Shown here: positions 33,072 to 41,781 of the stretch, in pieces | Layout of the letters: every line of letters starts with the position of its first letter | Numbering within the stretch: the first letter of the stretch is position 1 | Source of the DNA: Alcanivorax sp. UBA4485 | GTDB lineage: Bacteria > Pseudomonadota > Gammaproteobacteria > Pseudomonadales > Alcanivoracaceae | Assembly: GCA_002389055.1 (NCBI GenBank) | Contig: DGNT01000216.1 | Span: forward strand, 1-47,055 | Length of the DNA stretch: 47,055 nt | Reading direction: 5' to 3' | Made by a program: the position numbers and the translations under genes | The notes under the pieces: model-generated | What the model was told of the DNA's origin: nothing | Database searches by the model: none | Seen by the model: only the letters and a program-made list of their open reading frames with translations

Positions 33072-33953
33072 TCAGAACCTCATCGCCGCCTCTATAAAAG
33101 CAATCTCTTCTTTTAATGTTTCCACACACTCAAGTGGTACTATAAAAAAGCATACATCTATTGTTTCGTGACCAGGCCACTGTTTTGATTCAATTTTCCC
33201 AAAATGCTTCTCAATCTCTATACACATCTTTTCGTAGAATAGTTCTGATTCAATATTCGACGATTCGTCACCACAAAAATATTTAATTGTGGAACTGTCA
33301 TAAGTAAGGAGAACCGGAATGGATATTCTTACTTTATCTAAAGACTTGTTCCCCAAGGTATATGATTCCAGCTCCTCATAGAGCTCAGGCTCCATGCCTT
33401 TATTGATCTCTATTTCTCCGCCCAACAATCTAAGCTCGGACTTAACTCGTTCGACATCACTGAAATGCTCTGAAAGCGACTGACTTGCGGAGCTTACCGC
33501 TCCAGAAATACTTTTATGGAACTTTGCCTCACCCAACCACAAAACAATTCCCTTCTCATCTTTAGAAAAATGCGCACAATCAAAGCCTTTTATTTGTTCT
33601 CTATTGGTACTTCTCAATCTAGCTTTGGTGACAAACTTCGGAACTTCATAAAATATATTCAAAATCAGGAAAAGAAGTAGTTCTCCATAGTCGCCTTTCG
33701 ACTTCTCATTCGCTTCCGAAATTCTATAAAAAGCCCTTCTATTTCTTTCCGAAGGATCTATACTTTTAATTTCATCAGGCGTTAATGAAAAATAGGGGAC
33801 CGAGTCTCTTATAAGACCTACTAACTCTCTCTGTCGGTATCTTCCTCTTTCGTAATCTAGAGTATAAACACCATCTTTTTCCCCTTTCGCCTCAACATTT
33901 ATCTTAAAATTAAAAATCGTTTGTTTAACTCTTCTAGAAAGTGACGAATCCAT
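33072..33953 (-). CDS. hamA: Hachiman defence nuclease HamA (DUF1837)
   Basis: A 293-residue DUF1837 protein, the effector nuclease of Hachiman. The conserved features are KGDYGELLLFLIL (Glu 91), KGFDCAHF (Asp 125) and the LWLGEAKFHKS motif (Glu 142, Lys 144), which form a PD-(D/E)xK-like active site. ATG follows AAGGAGAGGGG. It is the first gene of the operon and is immediately followed by the helicase HamB. AT-rich composition matches HamB and differs from the paa genes 170 bases away. All expected catalytic residues are present, so the system is probably active. Confidence 0.85.
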   Translation of the reverse strand: MDSSLSRRVKQTIFNFKINVEAKGEKDGVYTLDYERGRYRQRELVGLIRDSVPYFSLTPDEIKSIDPSERNRRAFYRISEANEKSKGDYGELLLFLILNIFYEVPKFVTKARLRSTNREQIKGFDCAHFSKDEKGIVLWLGEAKFHKSISGAVSSASQSLSEHFSDVERVKSELRLLGGEIEINKGMEPELYEELESYTLGNKSLDKVRISIPVLLTYDSSTIKYFCGDESSNIESELFYEKMCIEIEKHFGKIESKQWPGHETIDVCFFIVPLECVETLKEEIAFIEAAMRF

Positions 33954-34046
33954 CCCCTCTCCTTAAAATTCGTCATTTTATCGGCAAGCACAACCACTGA
34001 ACGTTCCTTTCTTTTTACTATCTATCCGTGCTTTTTTAAAGCTTAA

Positions 34047-34076
34047 AAAAAAGGCCGCCCCAAAAGGAGCGGCCAT
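34047..34076 (-). terminator. Rho-independent terminator of the paaABCDE-paaZ operon
   Basis: On the minus strand, GGCCGCTCC / GGGGCGGCC (one wobble) with a TTTT loop, followed by eight T residues. It marks the right-hand edge of the defence island. Confidence 0.9.
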
Positions 34077-34125
34077 CACCAAGGAAGCCTTGAATTAAAG
34101 AGTAAGGACTAACTCACCACACGGG

Positions 34126-36177
34126 TTATGCGTCCCCTTTCTTCTTCGCCACCAGCGTCAGGATGTCATAGCTGGCAACCAGCTCGTCGTCCTGGTTTTT
34201 GACCTGCACGTCCCAGACCACCACACCTTGCGGGGTGCCGTCGGGGGCGGCTTTGCCCTGGTCGATTTTGCGTTTGCAGGTGAGGCGGGCCTGGATGGTG
34301 TCGCCGGCGCCGACGGGGTTGATGAACCGCAGGGTGTCGAGGCCGTAGTTGGCGAGGACGGGGCCGGGGGCCGGGGAGACGAAGAGGCCGGCGGCGGCGG
34401 AGAGCAGGAAGTACCCGTGGGCGATGCGTTTGCCGAACTGGGAGTCTTTGGCGGCGATTTCGTCGAAGTGCATGTAGAAGTGGTCGCCGGAGAGGCAGCC
34501 GAAGTTGACGATGTCGGCTTCGGTGACGGTGCGGCGGTGGGTGAGCAGGGATTCACCGATGGCGAGGTCGTCGAAGTGGCGGCGGAAGGGGTGCACTTCG
34601 GTTTCGAGGACCTCTGCGCCGCGCACGTATTCGCCTGTGACGGCGGCGAGCATGGTGGGCGAGCCCTGGATGGCGGTGCGTTGCAGGTAGTGGTGGACGG
34701 CGCGGATGCCGCCGAGTTCTTCACCGCCGCCGGCGCGGCCGGGGCCGCCGTGTTTGAGCAGGGGCAGGGGCGCGCCGTGGCCGGTGGATTCTTTCGCGGC
34801 TTCGGCGTTGAGCACTTGCAGGCGGCCGTGGCGGGCGGCGAGCGCGGGGATTGCGCGGGCGGCGTTCTTCGGGTCTTTGGTGGCGAAGGTGGTGACCAGG
34901 CTGCCTTTGCCTTTGGCGGCCAGGGCCACGGCTTCGTCGAGATCGCCGTAGCCCATCAGGGTGCTGACGGGGCCGAAGGCTTCGATGTCGTGGGCGCCGC
35001 CGTCGGCGTGGGGGTCGTTGCTGCGCAGCAGGCGCGGGGCGAAGAAGGCGCCGTGTTCGGTGCCTTTGCCGATGGGGGCCACGCCGCCGTCAGCGCCGTG
35101 GATGCATTCGCTGGTGTTGAGCAGGTCGTTGACGGCGGCGGTGACGTCTTCTTTTTGCGCGATGGAGGCGAGCGCGCCCATGCGCACGCCTTCTTCGTCC
35201 GGGTCGCCGAGGGTGATTTTTTCCAGGCGCTGGATCAGGCGTTCGGCGAAGGCATCCAGGTGCTGTTGGGGCACCATGATGCGGCGGATGGCGGTGCATT
35301 TCTGGCCGGCTTTGACGGTCATCTCGCGGACGATTTCCTTGGCGAGCAGGTCGAACTCTTCGTCGTCGGGGGTGACGTCCGGGGCGAGGATGGCGCTGTT
35401 GAGCGAGTCCGCTTCGGCGTTGAAAGGAATCGAGCGGTTGATGATGTTGGGGTGCGCGCGCAGTTTGCGCGCGGTGTCCGCGGAGCCGGTGAAGGTGATC
35501 AGGTCCTGTTCGTCGAGCTGATCCAGCAGGTCGCCGGTGCTACCGATCACCAGTTGCAGGGCGCCTTCGGGCAGCGCGCCGGAGTCCTGCATGAGGCGCA
35601 CGCAGGCCGCGGTGACGTAGCTCGTGGCGGTGGCCGGTTTAACGATGCAGGGCATGCCTGCCAGGAAGTTGGCGGCGAATTTTTCCAGCATACCCCAGAC
35701 CGGGAAGTTGAAGGCGTTGATGTGCACGGCGACGCCGCCACGCGGCACCAGGATGTGGGTGCCGGCGAAGTGGTTGTTCTTGCCGAGGGGGATCACCGGG
35801 CCTTCGTGGAGGACGTTGCCGGAGGGCAGCTCTTTGCGGCCCATGCTGGCGTAGGCGAACAGGGTGCCGAAGCCGCCGTCGATGTCGAAGGCGTTGTCGC
35901 CTTTGGTGGCGCCGGTGTGGCGCGACAGTTTATAGAGCTCTTTTTTGTGTTCTTGCAGGTGCAGCGCCATGGCCTTGAGGCGGGCGGCGCGTTCCTGGAA
36001 GTCGAGCTTGAGCAGTTCTTTGACGCCGGTGGTGCGGCCGTAGTGCACGGCGGCGGCGAAGTCCGGGGTGTCGTCGTGGGCGTGGGCGACGATCTCGCCG
36101 TTGATGGCGCTGGCCAGCGGTTTGCCCGGCTGGCTGCCGAGCCATTGGCCGGCGAGGTAGCTTTGCAGAACGGTCAT
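34126..36177 (-). CDS. paaZ: Bifunctional oxepin-CoA hydrolase / 3-oxo-5,6-dehydrosuberyl-CoA semialdehyde dehydrogenase
   Basis: A 683-residue fusion that opens the oxepin ring and oxidises the resulting aldehyde with NADP. The N-terminal aldehyde dehydrogenase domain (about 1–515) has Glu 255 in FNAEADSLN and the catalytic Cys 294 in AGQKCTAIRR. The C-terminal MaoC-like hydratase domain has NFGCLSGDHFYMHFD near residue 560. Length equals the E. coli protein. Start ATG follows AAGGAGCC. Last gene of the paaABCDE-Z operon, separated from paaE by a 250-base gap with a large inverted repeat. Confidence 0.95.
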   Translation of the reverse strand: MTVLQSYLAGQWLGSQPGKPLASAINGEIVAHAHDDTPDFAAAVHYGRTTGVKELLKLDFQERAARLKAMALHLQEHKKELYKLSRHTGATKGDNAFDIDGGFGTLFAYASMGRKELPSGNVLHEGPVIPLGKNNHFAGTHILVPRGGVAVHINAFNFPVWGMLEKFAANFLAGMPCIVKPATATSYVTAACVRLMQDSGALPEGALQLVIGSTGDLLDQLDEQDLITFTGSADTARKLRAHPNIINRSIPFNAEADSLNSAILAPDVTPDDEEFDLLAKEIVREMTVKAGQKCTAIRRIMVPQQHLDAFAERLIQRLEKITLGDPDEEGVRMGALASIAQKEDVTAAVNDLLNTSECIHGADGGVAPIGKGTEHGAFFAPRLLRSNDPHADGGAHDIEAFGPVSTLMGYGDLDEAVALAAKGKGSLVTTFATKDPKNAARAIPALAARHGRLQVLNAEAAKESTGHGAPLPLLKHGGPGRAGGGEELGGIRAVHHYLQRTAIQGSPTMLAAVTGEYVRGAEVLETEVHPFRRHFDDLAIGESLLTHRRTVTEADIVNFGCLSGDHFYMHFDEIAAKDSQFGKRIAHGYFLLSAAAGLFVSPAPGPVLANYGLDTLRFINPVGAGDTIQARLTCKRKIDQGKAAPDGTPQGVVVWDVQVKNQDDELVASYDILTLVAKKKGDA

Positions 36178-36248
36178 GGCGTGGCTCCTTTCTATCTGCG
36201 TATGAAACGACGGCCTCTTGGGCCGTCGCCGGTTGTTTGGTGCGCTCG

Positions 36249-36427
36249 GGAGCCTCCGGGCGGTGCCGGCGTCGTTTCCGGCGTCACGAGCGGCCCGCCA
36301 TCAAGGCGTGGACGCGCCGGCGTGGTGGCGCCACGTCAAGCGGCCACAACGCGGAGGGCGGGCCGATCGTGGCGCCCCGCAGGGCGGCGCAGCCGCGGAA
36401 ACGACGCCGGCATCGTTCGGAGGCTCC
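36249..36427. repeat. MITE-like element with 32-base terminal inverted repeats between paaE and paaZ
   Basis: Left arm 36249–36280 and right arm 36396–36427 pair in 29 of 32 positions (GGAGCCTCCG at both outer ends, GCCGGCGTCGTTTCCG inside). The 115-base interior has further short palindromes (GTGGCGCCAC; CGGCCCGCC with GGCGGGCCG). The right end abuts the paaE stop codon. It could be a miniature inverted-repeat element or a processed mRNA structure. No coding sequence inside. Confidence 0.65.
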
Positions 36428-37504
36428 TTATGGTTGATCGAAGTCGAGAACGACCTTGTCGGTGAGCGGGTAGCTCTGGCACGAGAGCACGTAGCCCGCG
36501 TCGATTTCGTAGTCTTCCAGGGCAAAGTTGTTGTCCATCTCCACTTCGCCTTCCACCACCTTGCAGCGGCAGGTGGAGCAGACGCCGGCCTTGCAGGAGA
36601 ACGGCAGGTCGGCGCCTTCTTTATTGGCGGCGTCGAGGATGTTGACGCTGTCGCGGGGTACGCGGAAGTCGAGCTGGCGGCCGTCGCTAATGATGGAGAC
36701 TTCGGTTTTGGCTTCGTCGTCGGCCACTTCTTCCGGGGCGCGGTGTTTGCGTTGCGGCTGGCCTTCCACGCCGAACAGTTCGAAGTGCACGCGGCGCTTT
36801 TCCAGGCCGTTGGCGATCAGCCGCTCCTTGACGGTTTCGGTCATGGATTGCGGGCCGCAGAGGAAGGCGGCGTGCAGGTTCGGGGTATCGAGCCAGCGGC
36901 TGAAGATGGCGTCGCATTTGTGCGCGTCGATGCGACCGTTGTAGAGATCCACGTCCTGCTGTTCACGGCTGAACATGTAGATGATGTTGAGCCGGCCCAG
37001 GTAGGCGTTTTTCAGGTCGCCGAGCGCTTCGCGGAACAGGGTGGAGCCGCTGGAGCGGTTGCCGTAAATCAGGGTGAACCGGCTGTTGGGTTCGGCTTCC
37101 AGCGTGGTCTTGATGATCGACAGGATCGGCGTGATGCCGCTGCCGGCGGCCACCGCCAGGTAGTTCGCTTCACGGGCCGGGTCCAGGTCGATGTGGAAGT
37201 GGCCGGTGGGCGGCATCACTTCCAGGGTGTCGCCTTCCTTGAGCTCGCCGTTGGCAAAGCCGGAGAAGCGCCCGCCGGGGACTTTCTTCACCGCCACGCG
37301 CAGGTCGCCGTCGTTGACGCCGGTGCAGATGGAGTAGGAGCGACGCACTTCCTCGCCGTCCATATGGGTGCGCACGATCAGGTGCTGGCCCTGGGTGAAG
37401 CGGAAGGCGTCGTTCAGTTCCGGCGGCACATCGAAGGCGATGGAGACCGCTTCGCGGGTTTCCGGGCGCACTTCACGGATTGTCAGGGAATGGAATTGGG
37501 TCAT
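36428..37504 (-). CDS. paaE: Phenylacetyl-CoA epoxidase reductase subunit
   Basis: A 358-residue NADPH-dependent flavoprotein that passes electrons to the di-iron PaaA. An N-terminal FAD-binding FNR domain has RRSYSICTGVNDG and LAVAAGSGITPILS. The NAD-binding half follows (AAFLCGPQSMTETV). The C-terminal plant-type 2Fe-2S ferredoxin has C-x4-C-x2-C-x29-C at 304, 309, 312, 342. ATG at 37504 is chosen; the longer upstream reading overlaps paaD in another frame. Its stop abuts the inverted-repeat element. Fifth gene of the operon. Confidence 0.95.
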   Translation of the reverse strand: MTQFHSLTIREVRPETREAVSIAFDVPPELNDAFRFTQGQHLIVRTHMDGEEVRRSYSICTGVNDGDLRVAVKKVPGGRFSGFANGELKEGDTLEVMPPTGHFHIDLDPAREANYLAVAAGSGITPILSIIKTTLEAEPNSRFTLIYGNRSSGSTLFREALGDLKNAYLGRLNIIYMFSREQQDVDLYNGRIDAHKCDAIFSRWLDTPNLHAAFLCGPQSMTETVKERLIANGLEKRRVHFELFGVEGQPQRKHRAPEEVADDEAKTEVSIISDGRQLDFRVPRDSVNILDAANKEGADLPFSCKAGVCSTCRCKVVEGEVEMDNNFALEDYEIDAGYVLSCQSYPLTDKVVLDFDQP

Positions 37505-37512
37505 GGGTACGC

Positions 37513-38052
37513 TCAAAGGCACTTGAAGTAATCGAACGGTTCCAGGCAGTCGCGGCACTGGTAGAGCGCCTTGCAGGCGGTGGAGCCGAATTCGCTGATT
37601 TGCCGGGTGTCGGTGCTGCCGCAGTGCGGGCACTCGGCGGGGCCGGGGTCGCGTAACGTCTCGCGCCCCTCGCCTTCCGCCGGCGGCGCGATGCCATAGT
37701 CGCGCAGCTGTTGGCGGCCTTTTTCGGTGATCCAGTCGGTGGTCCAGGCCGGCGCCAGCACCCGTTCGATGCGCGGGTTCCGGAAGCCGGTTTCGATCAG
37801 TGCCTGTTCCACGTCGCGCTCGATCACTTCGGTGGCCGGGCAGCCGGAGTAGGTGGGCGAGACTTTTACGTGCAGGTGGTCGTCTTCCCATTCCACGGCG
37901 CGGATCATGCCCAGGTCGACGACGCTGACCACCGGCACTTCCGGGTCCATCACTTCGCCCAGGCAGTCCCAGGCGCGCGGCAGGTCCGCTTCGCCCAGGG
38001 GCGTGCCGGTGAAGACCGCCCGCTCACGGAAAATCAGCTCACCACGTGGCAT
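37513..38052 (-). CDS. paaD: Phenylacetyl-CoA epoxidase maturation protein
   Basis: A 179-residue protein with an N-terminal MIP18/DUF59 domain (MDPEVPVVSVVDLGMIR, SPTYSGCPATEVI) and a C-terminal zinc-ribbon-like Cys cluster (ECPHCGSTD, YQCRDC, YFKC). It is required for epoxidase activity, probably for iron-sulfur or di-iron maturation. Starts 14 bases inside the end of paaC, a coupled overlap. Ends 8 bases before the paaE start. Confidence 0.93.
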   Translation of the reverse strand: MPRGELIFRERAVFTGTPLGEADLPRAWDCLGEVMDPEVPVVSVVDLGMIRAVEWEDDHLHVKVSPTYSGCPATEVIERDVEQALIETGFRNPRIERVLAPAWTTDWITEKGRQQLRDYGIAPPAEGEGRETLRDPGPAECPHCGSTDTRQISEFGSTACKALYQCRDCLEPFDYFKCL

Positions 38053-38785
38053 CAGGATAGGCCCGCGGCAGGTACTGCATTTCGGCGAGCAAAAAACCGA
38101 GCTGCTCGGTGTGCTTGCCGTTCTTGCCGTCCAGGTAGAAGTGGCGTGCCGGCTCGGGCACGTCCAGGCCGGCCTGCTCGAGCACGCGGCTCACTTCCGC
38201 CCGCCAGGCATCGCCCACGTTCCCGGCGCCGATGCCCGCTTCCGCCAGTTCGTCTTCCACGGCGTCGGTGTCGGTAAGCTCGTAGGTGAAGCGCCACAGG
38301 TTTTGCACTGCGTCGGCGAGGCGGCGGTGGCTCTCTTCGGTGCCCTGCCCCAGACGCAGCATCCATTCGGTGGAACGGCGGCGGTGGTAGCTGGCTTCCT
38401 TGAGGCCCTTGGCGGCCAGGCCGGCGATGCGTTCGTCGCTGGAACCGCTCAGCCGGGTGAGCACCCGATGGTGCCAAACGTCGAAGAAGAACTGTTTGGC
38501 GGTGGTCACCGCGTAGTCGCCGCGCGGGTACTCCGCCAGCAGCAGGTTGCGGTATTCCCGTTCGTTGCGGCGGAAGGCGAGCTGGTCGGCGTCGCGGCCG
38601 TCGTCCAGCAGCTCGGCGGCGTAGTCGTACCAGTTGCGCGCCTGGCCGAGCAGGTCCAGGCCGACGTTCATCATCGCCACTTCTTCTTCCAGCGCCGGTG
38701 CCTTGCCGCACCATTCGCACAGGCGCTGGGCGAGCACCATGTCGGTGTCGGCGAGGCGCAGCAGGTATTGAGTGAGTGCGTTCAT
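38039..38785 (-). CDS. paaC: Phenylacetyl-CoA epoxidase structural subunit
   Basis: A 248-residue ferritin-like subunit that binds PaaA and stabilises it but lacks the di-iron site. Family features are LLRLADTDMVLAQRLCEW, DLLGQARNWYDYAAELL and KEASYHRRRSTEWMLRLG. The start shares one base with the paaB stop, and the end overlaps paaD by 14 bases, so translation is chained. Confidence 0.95.
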   Translation of the reverse strand: MNALTQYLLRLADTDMVLAQRLCEWCGKAPALEEEVAMMNVGLDLLGQARNWYDYAAELLDDGRDADQLAFRRNEREYRNLLLAEYPRGDYAVTTAKQFFFDVWHHRVLTRLSGSSDERIAGLAAKGLKEASYHRRRSTEWMLRLGQGTEESHRRLADAVQNLWRFTYELTDTDAVEDELAEAGIGAGNVGDAWRAEVSRVLEQAGLDVPEPARHFYLDGKNGKHTEQLGFLLAEMQYLPRAYPDATW

Positions 38786-39066
38786 TACATCTGATCCACT
38801 TCCGGGGGCAGCTTGTAGAAGCTGGCGTGGCGGTAGACCTTGTCTTCGGCCGGGTCGAAGAAGGCGTCTTTTTCGTCGCCGGCGGTGGCGGTGATCTGCG
38901 CGGCGGGCACCACCCAGATGCTCACGCCCTCGTTGCGGCGGGTGTAGAGCTCGCGGGCGTTTTCCAGCGCCATGGTGGCGTCCGCCGCATGCACGCTGCC
39001 CACATGTTTGTGGTTGAGGCCGTGCTTGCTGCGCACGAAGACTTCAAAGAGGGTCCATTCAGCCAT
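38785..39066 (-). CDS. paaB: Phenylacetyl-CoA epoxidase subunit PaaB
   Basis: A 93-residue epoxidase subunit, similar in length and sequence to known PaaB: WTLFEVFVRSKHGLNHKHVG, the ALENARELYTRRNEGVSIWV stretch and FDPAEDKVYRHASFY. It is needed for full complex activity and bridges PaaAC units. Lies 25 bases after paaA, overlapping the paaC start by one base. Confidence 0.95.
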   Translation of the reverse strand: MAEWTLFEVFVRSKHGLNHKHVGSVHAADATMALENARELYTRRNEGVSIWVVPAAQITATAGDEKDAFFDPAEDKVYRHASFYKLPPEVDQM

Positions 39067-39091
39067 TTCGGTTCTCGTTGGTTAATTCGGT

Positions 39092-40078
39092 TCAGGCGGC
39101 GCTGGCTTTCTGTTTTTCGGCGTAAGCCACCGCCGCATCGCGCACCCATCGGCCTTCGTCGATGGCGCTCTTGCGCTGCTGGATGCGTTCGATGCCGGTG
39201 GGGCTGTGCCCCTTGAGCACGTCGAAGAATTCCTGCCAGTCGATGGCGCCGAAGTCGTAGTGGCCGGTGTCCTCGTTCCATTTCAGGTCCGGGTCCGGCG
39301 CGGTGCAGCCGAGGAACTCCAGCTGCGGCACGGTCTGGTCGAGGAAGCGCTGGCGCAGCTCGTCGTTGCTGTGACGCTTGATCTTCCAGGCCATGGATTG
39401 GGCGGAGTTGGGCGAGTTGTCGTCGGAGGGGCCGAACATCATCAAGGAGGGCCACCAGAAGCGATTGATGGCGTCCTGCACCATCTCTTTCTGCTCGTCG
39501 GTGCCCTCGCGCATCATGGTCAGCAGCACTTCGTAGCCCTGGCGCTGGTGGAAGCTCTCTTCCTTGCAGACCCGGATCATGGCCCGCGCATAAGGGCCGT
39601 AGGAGCAGCGCTGCAGCGGCACCTGGTTAACGATGGCGGCGCCGTCGACCAGCCAGCCGATGGCGCCCATGTCCGCCCAGCTGAGCGTCGGGTAGGTGAA
39701 GATGGAGGAGAACTTCACTTCGCCGCGGTGCAGCTTTTCGATTTCTTCGTCGCGGTCGGCGCCCAGGGTTTCCATGGCGCTGTACAGGTAGAGGCCGTGG
39801 CCGGCTTCATCCTGGATCTTGGCCATCAGCTGCAGCTTGCGCTTGAGGCTGGGGGCGCGGGTCAGCCAGTTGCCCTCGGGCAGCATGCCGACTATTTCCG
39901 AGTGGGCGTGCTGGGAGATCTGGCGGATCAACGTTTTGCGGTAGCCGTCGGGCATCCAGTTCTTGGGCTCGATCTTGGTTTCCGCGTTCACCTTCTCTTG
40001 AAAGTGCCGCTCTTCCGGGCCCATTTCGTCCAGGGTTTTCAGGCTCTTACTGCCGGTGTCGACCTGTTGTGCGTACAT
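39092..40078 (-). CDS. paaA: Phenylacetyl-CoA 1,2-epoxidase catalytic subunit
   Basis: A 328-residue ferritin-like oxygenase that inserts oxygen into the aromatic ring of phenylacetyl-CoA. The two E-x-x-H di-iron motifs are present: DEAGHGLYLY (Glu 91, His 94) and EESFHQRQG (Glu 174, His 177). The ATG follows GAGGGAGG. First gene of the paaABCDE-Z operon. The promoter at 40117–40143 carries a palindrome in its spacer. Confidence 0.96.
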   Translation of the reverse strand: MYAQQVDTGSKSLKTLDEMGPEERHFQEKVNAETKIEPKNWMPDGYRKTLIRQISQHAHSEIVGMLPEGNWLTRAPSLKRKLQLMAKIQDEAGHGLYLYSAMETLGADRDEEIEKLHRGEVKFSSIFTYPTLSWADMGAIGWLVDGAAIVNQVPLQRCSYGPYARAMIRVCKEESFHQRQGYEVLLTMMREGTDEQKEMVQDAINRFWWPSLMMFGPSDDNSPNSAQSMAWKIKRHSNDELRQRFLDQTVPQLEFLGCTAPDPDLKWNEDTGHYDFGAIDWQEFFDVLKGHSPTGIERIQQRKSAIDEGRWVRDAAVAYAEKQKASAA

Positions 40079-40116
40079 GGGTGCCTCCCTCGCGCTGTCC
40101 GCATTGAGGGTTCATT

Positions 40117-40143
40117 TTTATACGACACATAATTTTATGTCAA
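40117..40143 (-). promoter_or_regulatory. paaA promoter with operator-like palindrome in the spacer
   Basis: On the minus strand TTGACA (40143–40138) precedes TATAAA (40122–40117) or an overlapping TAAAAA giving a 17-base spacer. The spacer contains the perfect palindrome ACATAA-TT-TTATGT (40127–40140) and TACGACACA (40121–40129), close to the TATGACACA words near paaX. The layout fits repression by PaaX. Confidence 0.6.
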
Positions 40144-40424
40144 TTCCTATTTTGCGTGTCACTTCAGGGGCGCGCCAGGAAAGACAAGCCAAATACACAC
40201 TAAGTCGCTGTTTTTAATGGCTATAAATACAGCAATATCGAAACTTGGGCTTTTCGACGGCAGCACCAAGGCTAAAAACAACCACCAAACCGATACACAT
40301 TTGCAACCCACATTTCCTCCCAACGAGGCACGAAGGCAAGGCGCTACCCGATGTTTCCGCAAGGGACGCCCCGGTGGCGCTTTGCTATTCTTCGCCCAGG
40401 GGGAGTCTGTTTCTGGGTGGGCGT
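40144..40424. other. Divergent intergenic region between paaA and the first GGDEF gene
   Basis: AT-rich (TTTTTAATGGCTATAAATACAGC near 40210) with possible promoter sequence for the GGDEF gene, but no single −35/−10 pair stands out. No gene is supported in it; an apparent 72-residue frame at 40217 has no recognisable features. Confidence 0.4.
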
Positions 40425-41687
40425 ATGCCGTATGAAATCGTGGTCGCCGGCCTGAGCGGGGCGGGTGTGGATACCTGGGCGCTGTGGGCAAAAATCATGG
40501 GCGCCGGGGCCACGGTGACCTTGTCGGCGCTGCTGACGCTTTTCACCTGGGCGCTGTACCGCCACCGGGATCAAGCCGCTTCGGCGGCCTTGCATTTCAC
40601 CGTCGCCAACCTGTGCGCCACCACCTATGTGGCCAGCGACATCGCCGTGCGGCTGTGTCTGCTCACCGATAACCTGGGCGCCGTGATGGTGCCGTACCGG
40701 TTGTCGTTAAGCGCGGTGGTGCTGGCGCTCGCGTCGCTGATCGCGCTGTACCAGGTGCTGGGGGACCGCCCCGGCGGGCGCCGGCTGGCGGCGATCTACA
40801 TGGTCGGGGCCGCGCTCACCGGCCTGATCTGGCTGGAGCATCCCTGGCTGGTGCTGGCATCGCACGACTACCGGCTCACAGCAGTGGGCGTGTTCGCCGA
40901 CTACGGCGCCCTCGCCGGCCCCTTCTACGCCGTCTGCCTGGCGGTGCTGGCCGTGGTCGCGGTGGCCATGCTGCGCCGGGCGCACCAGGCCCGCGGCCGG
41001 GTGCTGTGGCGCATGACGGTATTCGGCTTTTCGCTGTTCTTCGCCGCCGGGGTGCACGATGCCTTCCGCGAGCTGGGCTGGGAGTGGCTGCCGTTCAGCA
41101 CCCTGGCGAGCGCCTGCGTGCTGTTCCAGTTCGGCGCCTTCGCCGCCATGACCATGCATTATTCACGCACCCTGCGTGAGCGCACTCACCACAACCACCA
41201 GATGCGCAGGCTGGCGGACAAGGCCACCCGCGACCCGCTTTCCGGCCTGTTCAACCGCGCCTACCTGGAGCAGCAATTGGATCAAGGCGCGCCCTGGGCC
41301 ACCGGCGCCCTGCTGTTTATCGGCCTGGACCATTTCAAGGTGGTCAACGATCACTTCGGCCATGACCGGGGCGACCGGCTGATCCAGGCGGTGGCGGAGG
41401 GCATCCGCGCCACCCTGCGCGATCACGACATCGCCTGCCGTTGGGGCGGCGACGAGTTCGTGGTCTACCTGAACGACGCTGACCAGACGGCGGCGCTGGC
41501 GGTGGCGGAGCGCCTGCTGCGCGCGTTCCGCCATTTGGATCAAGGGGCCGGCGGCCCGGACATGAGCGCCAGCGTGGGCGTCGCCGTCCTCACTGATGGC
41601 GACTGGCGCCTGACCCTGCAGCGCGCGGATCAGGCGCTGCTGCGCGCCAAAGCGGAGGGCCGCAACCGGTTGGCGGTGGCGTGCTGA
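40425..41687 (+). CDS. Membrane GGDEF-domain protein lacking a metal-binding Asp
   Basis: A 420-residue protein with seven or so hydrophobic helices (residues about 10–245) and a C-terminal GGDEF domain. The signature GGDEF (341–345) and an I-site R-D-H-D (332–335) are intact. The metal-binding Asp of the DxDHFK motif is replaced by Gly: FIGLDHFK (Gly 300), whereas its paralogue downstream has FIDLDHFK. A GAC-to-GGC change explains it. It may be a receptor for c-di-GMP or an inactive partner rather than a cyclase. The ATG at 40425 gives the same N-terminal layout as the paralogue. Ribosome site is weak. Confidence 0.85.
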   Translation: MPYEIVVAGLSGAGVDTWALWAKIMGAGATVTLSALLTLFTWALYRHRDQAASAALHFTVANLCATTYVASDIAVRLCLLTDNLGAVMVPYRLSLSAVVLALASLIALYQVLGDRPGGRRLAAIYMVGAALTGLIWLEHPWLVLASHDYRLTAVGVFADYGALAGPFYAVCLAVLAVVAVAMLRRAHQARGRVLWRMTVFGFSLFFAAGVHDAFRELGWEWLPFSTLASACVLFQFGAFAAMTMHYSRTLRERTHHNHQMRRLADKATRDPLSGLFNRAYLEQQLDQGAPWATGALLFIGLDHFKVVNDHFGHDRGDRLIQAVAEGIRATLRDHDIACRWGGDEFVVYLNDADQTAALAVAERLLRAFRHLDQGAGGPDMSASVGVAVLTDGDWRLTLQRADQALLRAKAEGRNRLAVAC

Positions 41688-41781
41688 CCGCGGGCCACCG
41701 GCGGCTCTGAAACGAAGATACAACGGTTTCCCCGGCTGATTTTGGTATTCTTGCCGCTCATTTTTTGGTCACCCGGAACCC

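Noticed and set aside
34228..36465. A 745-residue open frame on the plus strand opposite paaZ
   Set aside because: Paired with paaZ codons across its length; composition is Gly/Ala/Val/Asp-rich with no domain. It is a GC-driven shadow of a certain gene.
40217..40435. Short plus-strand frame before the GGDEF gene
   Set aside because: No ribosome site, no homology-like pattern, and it runs into the GGDEF start in another frame.
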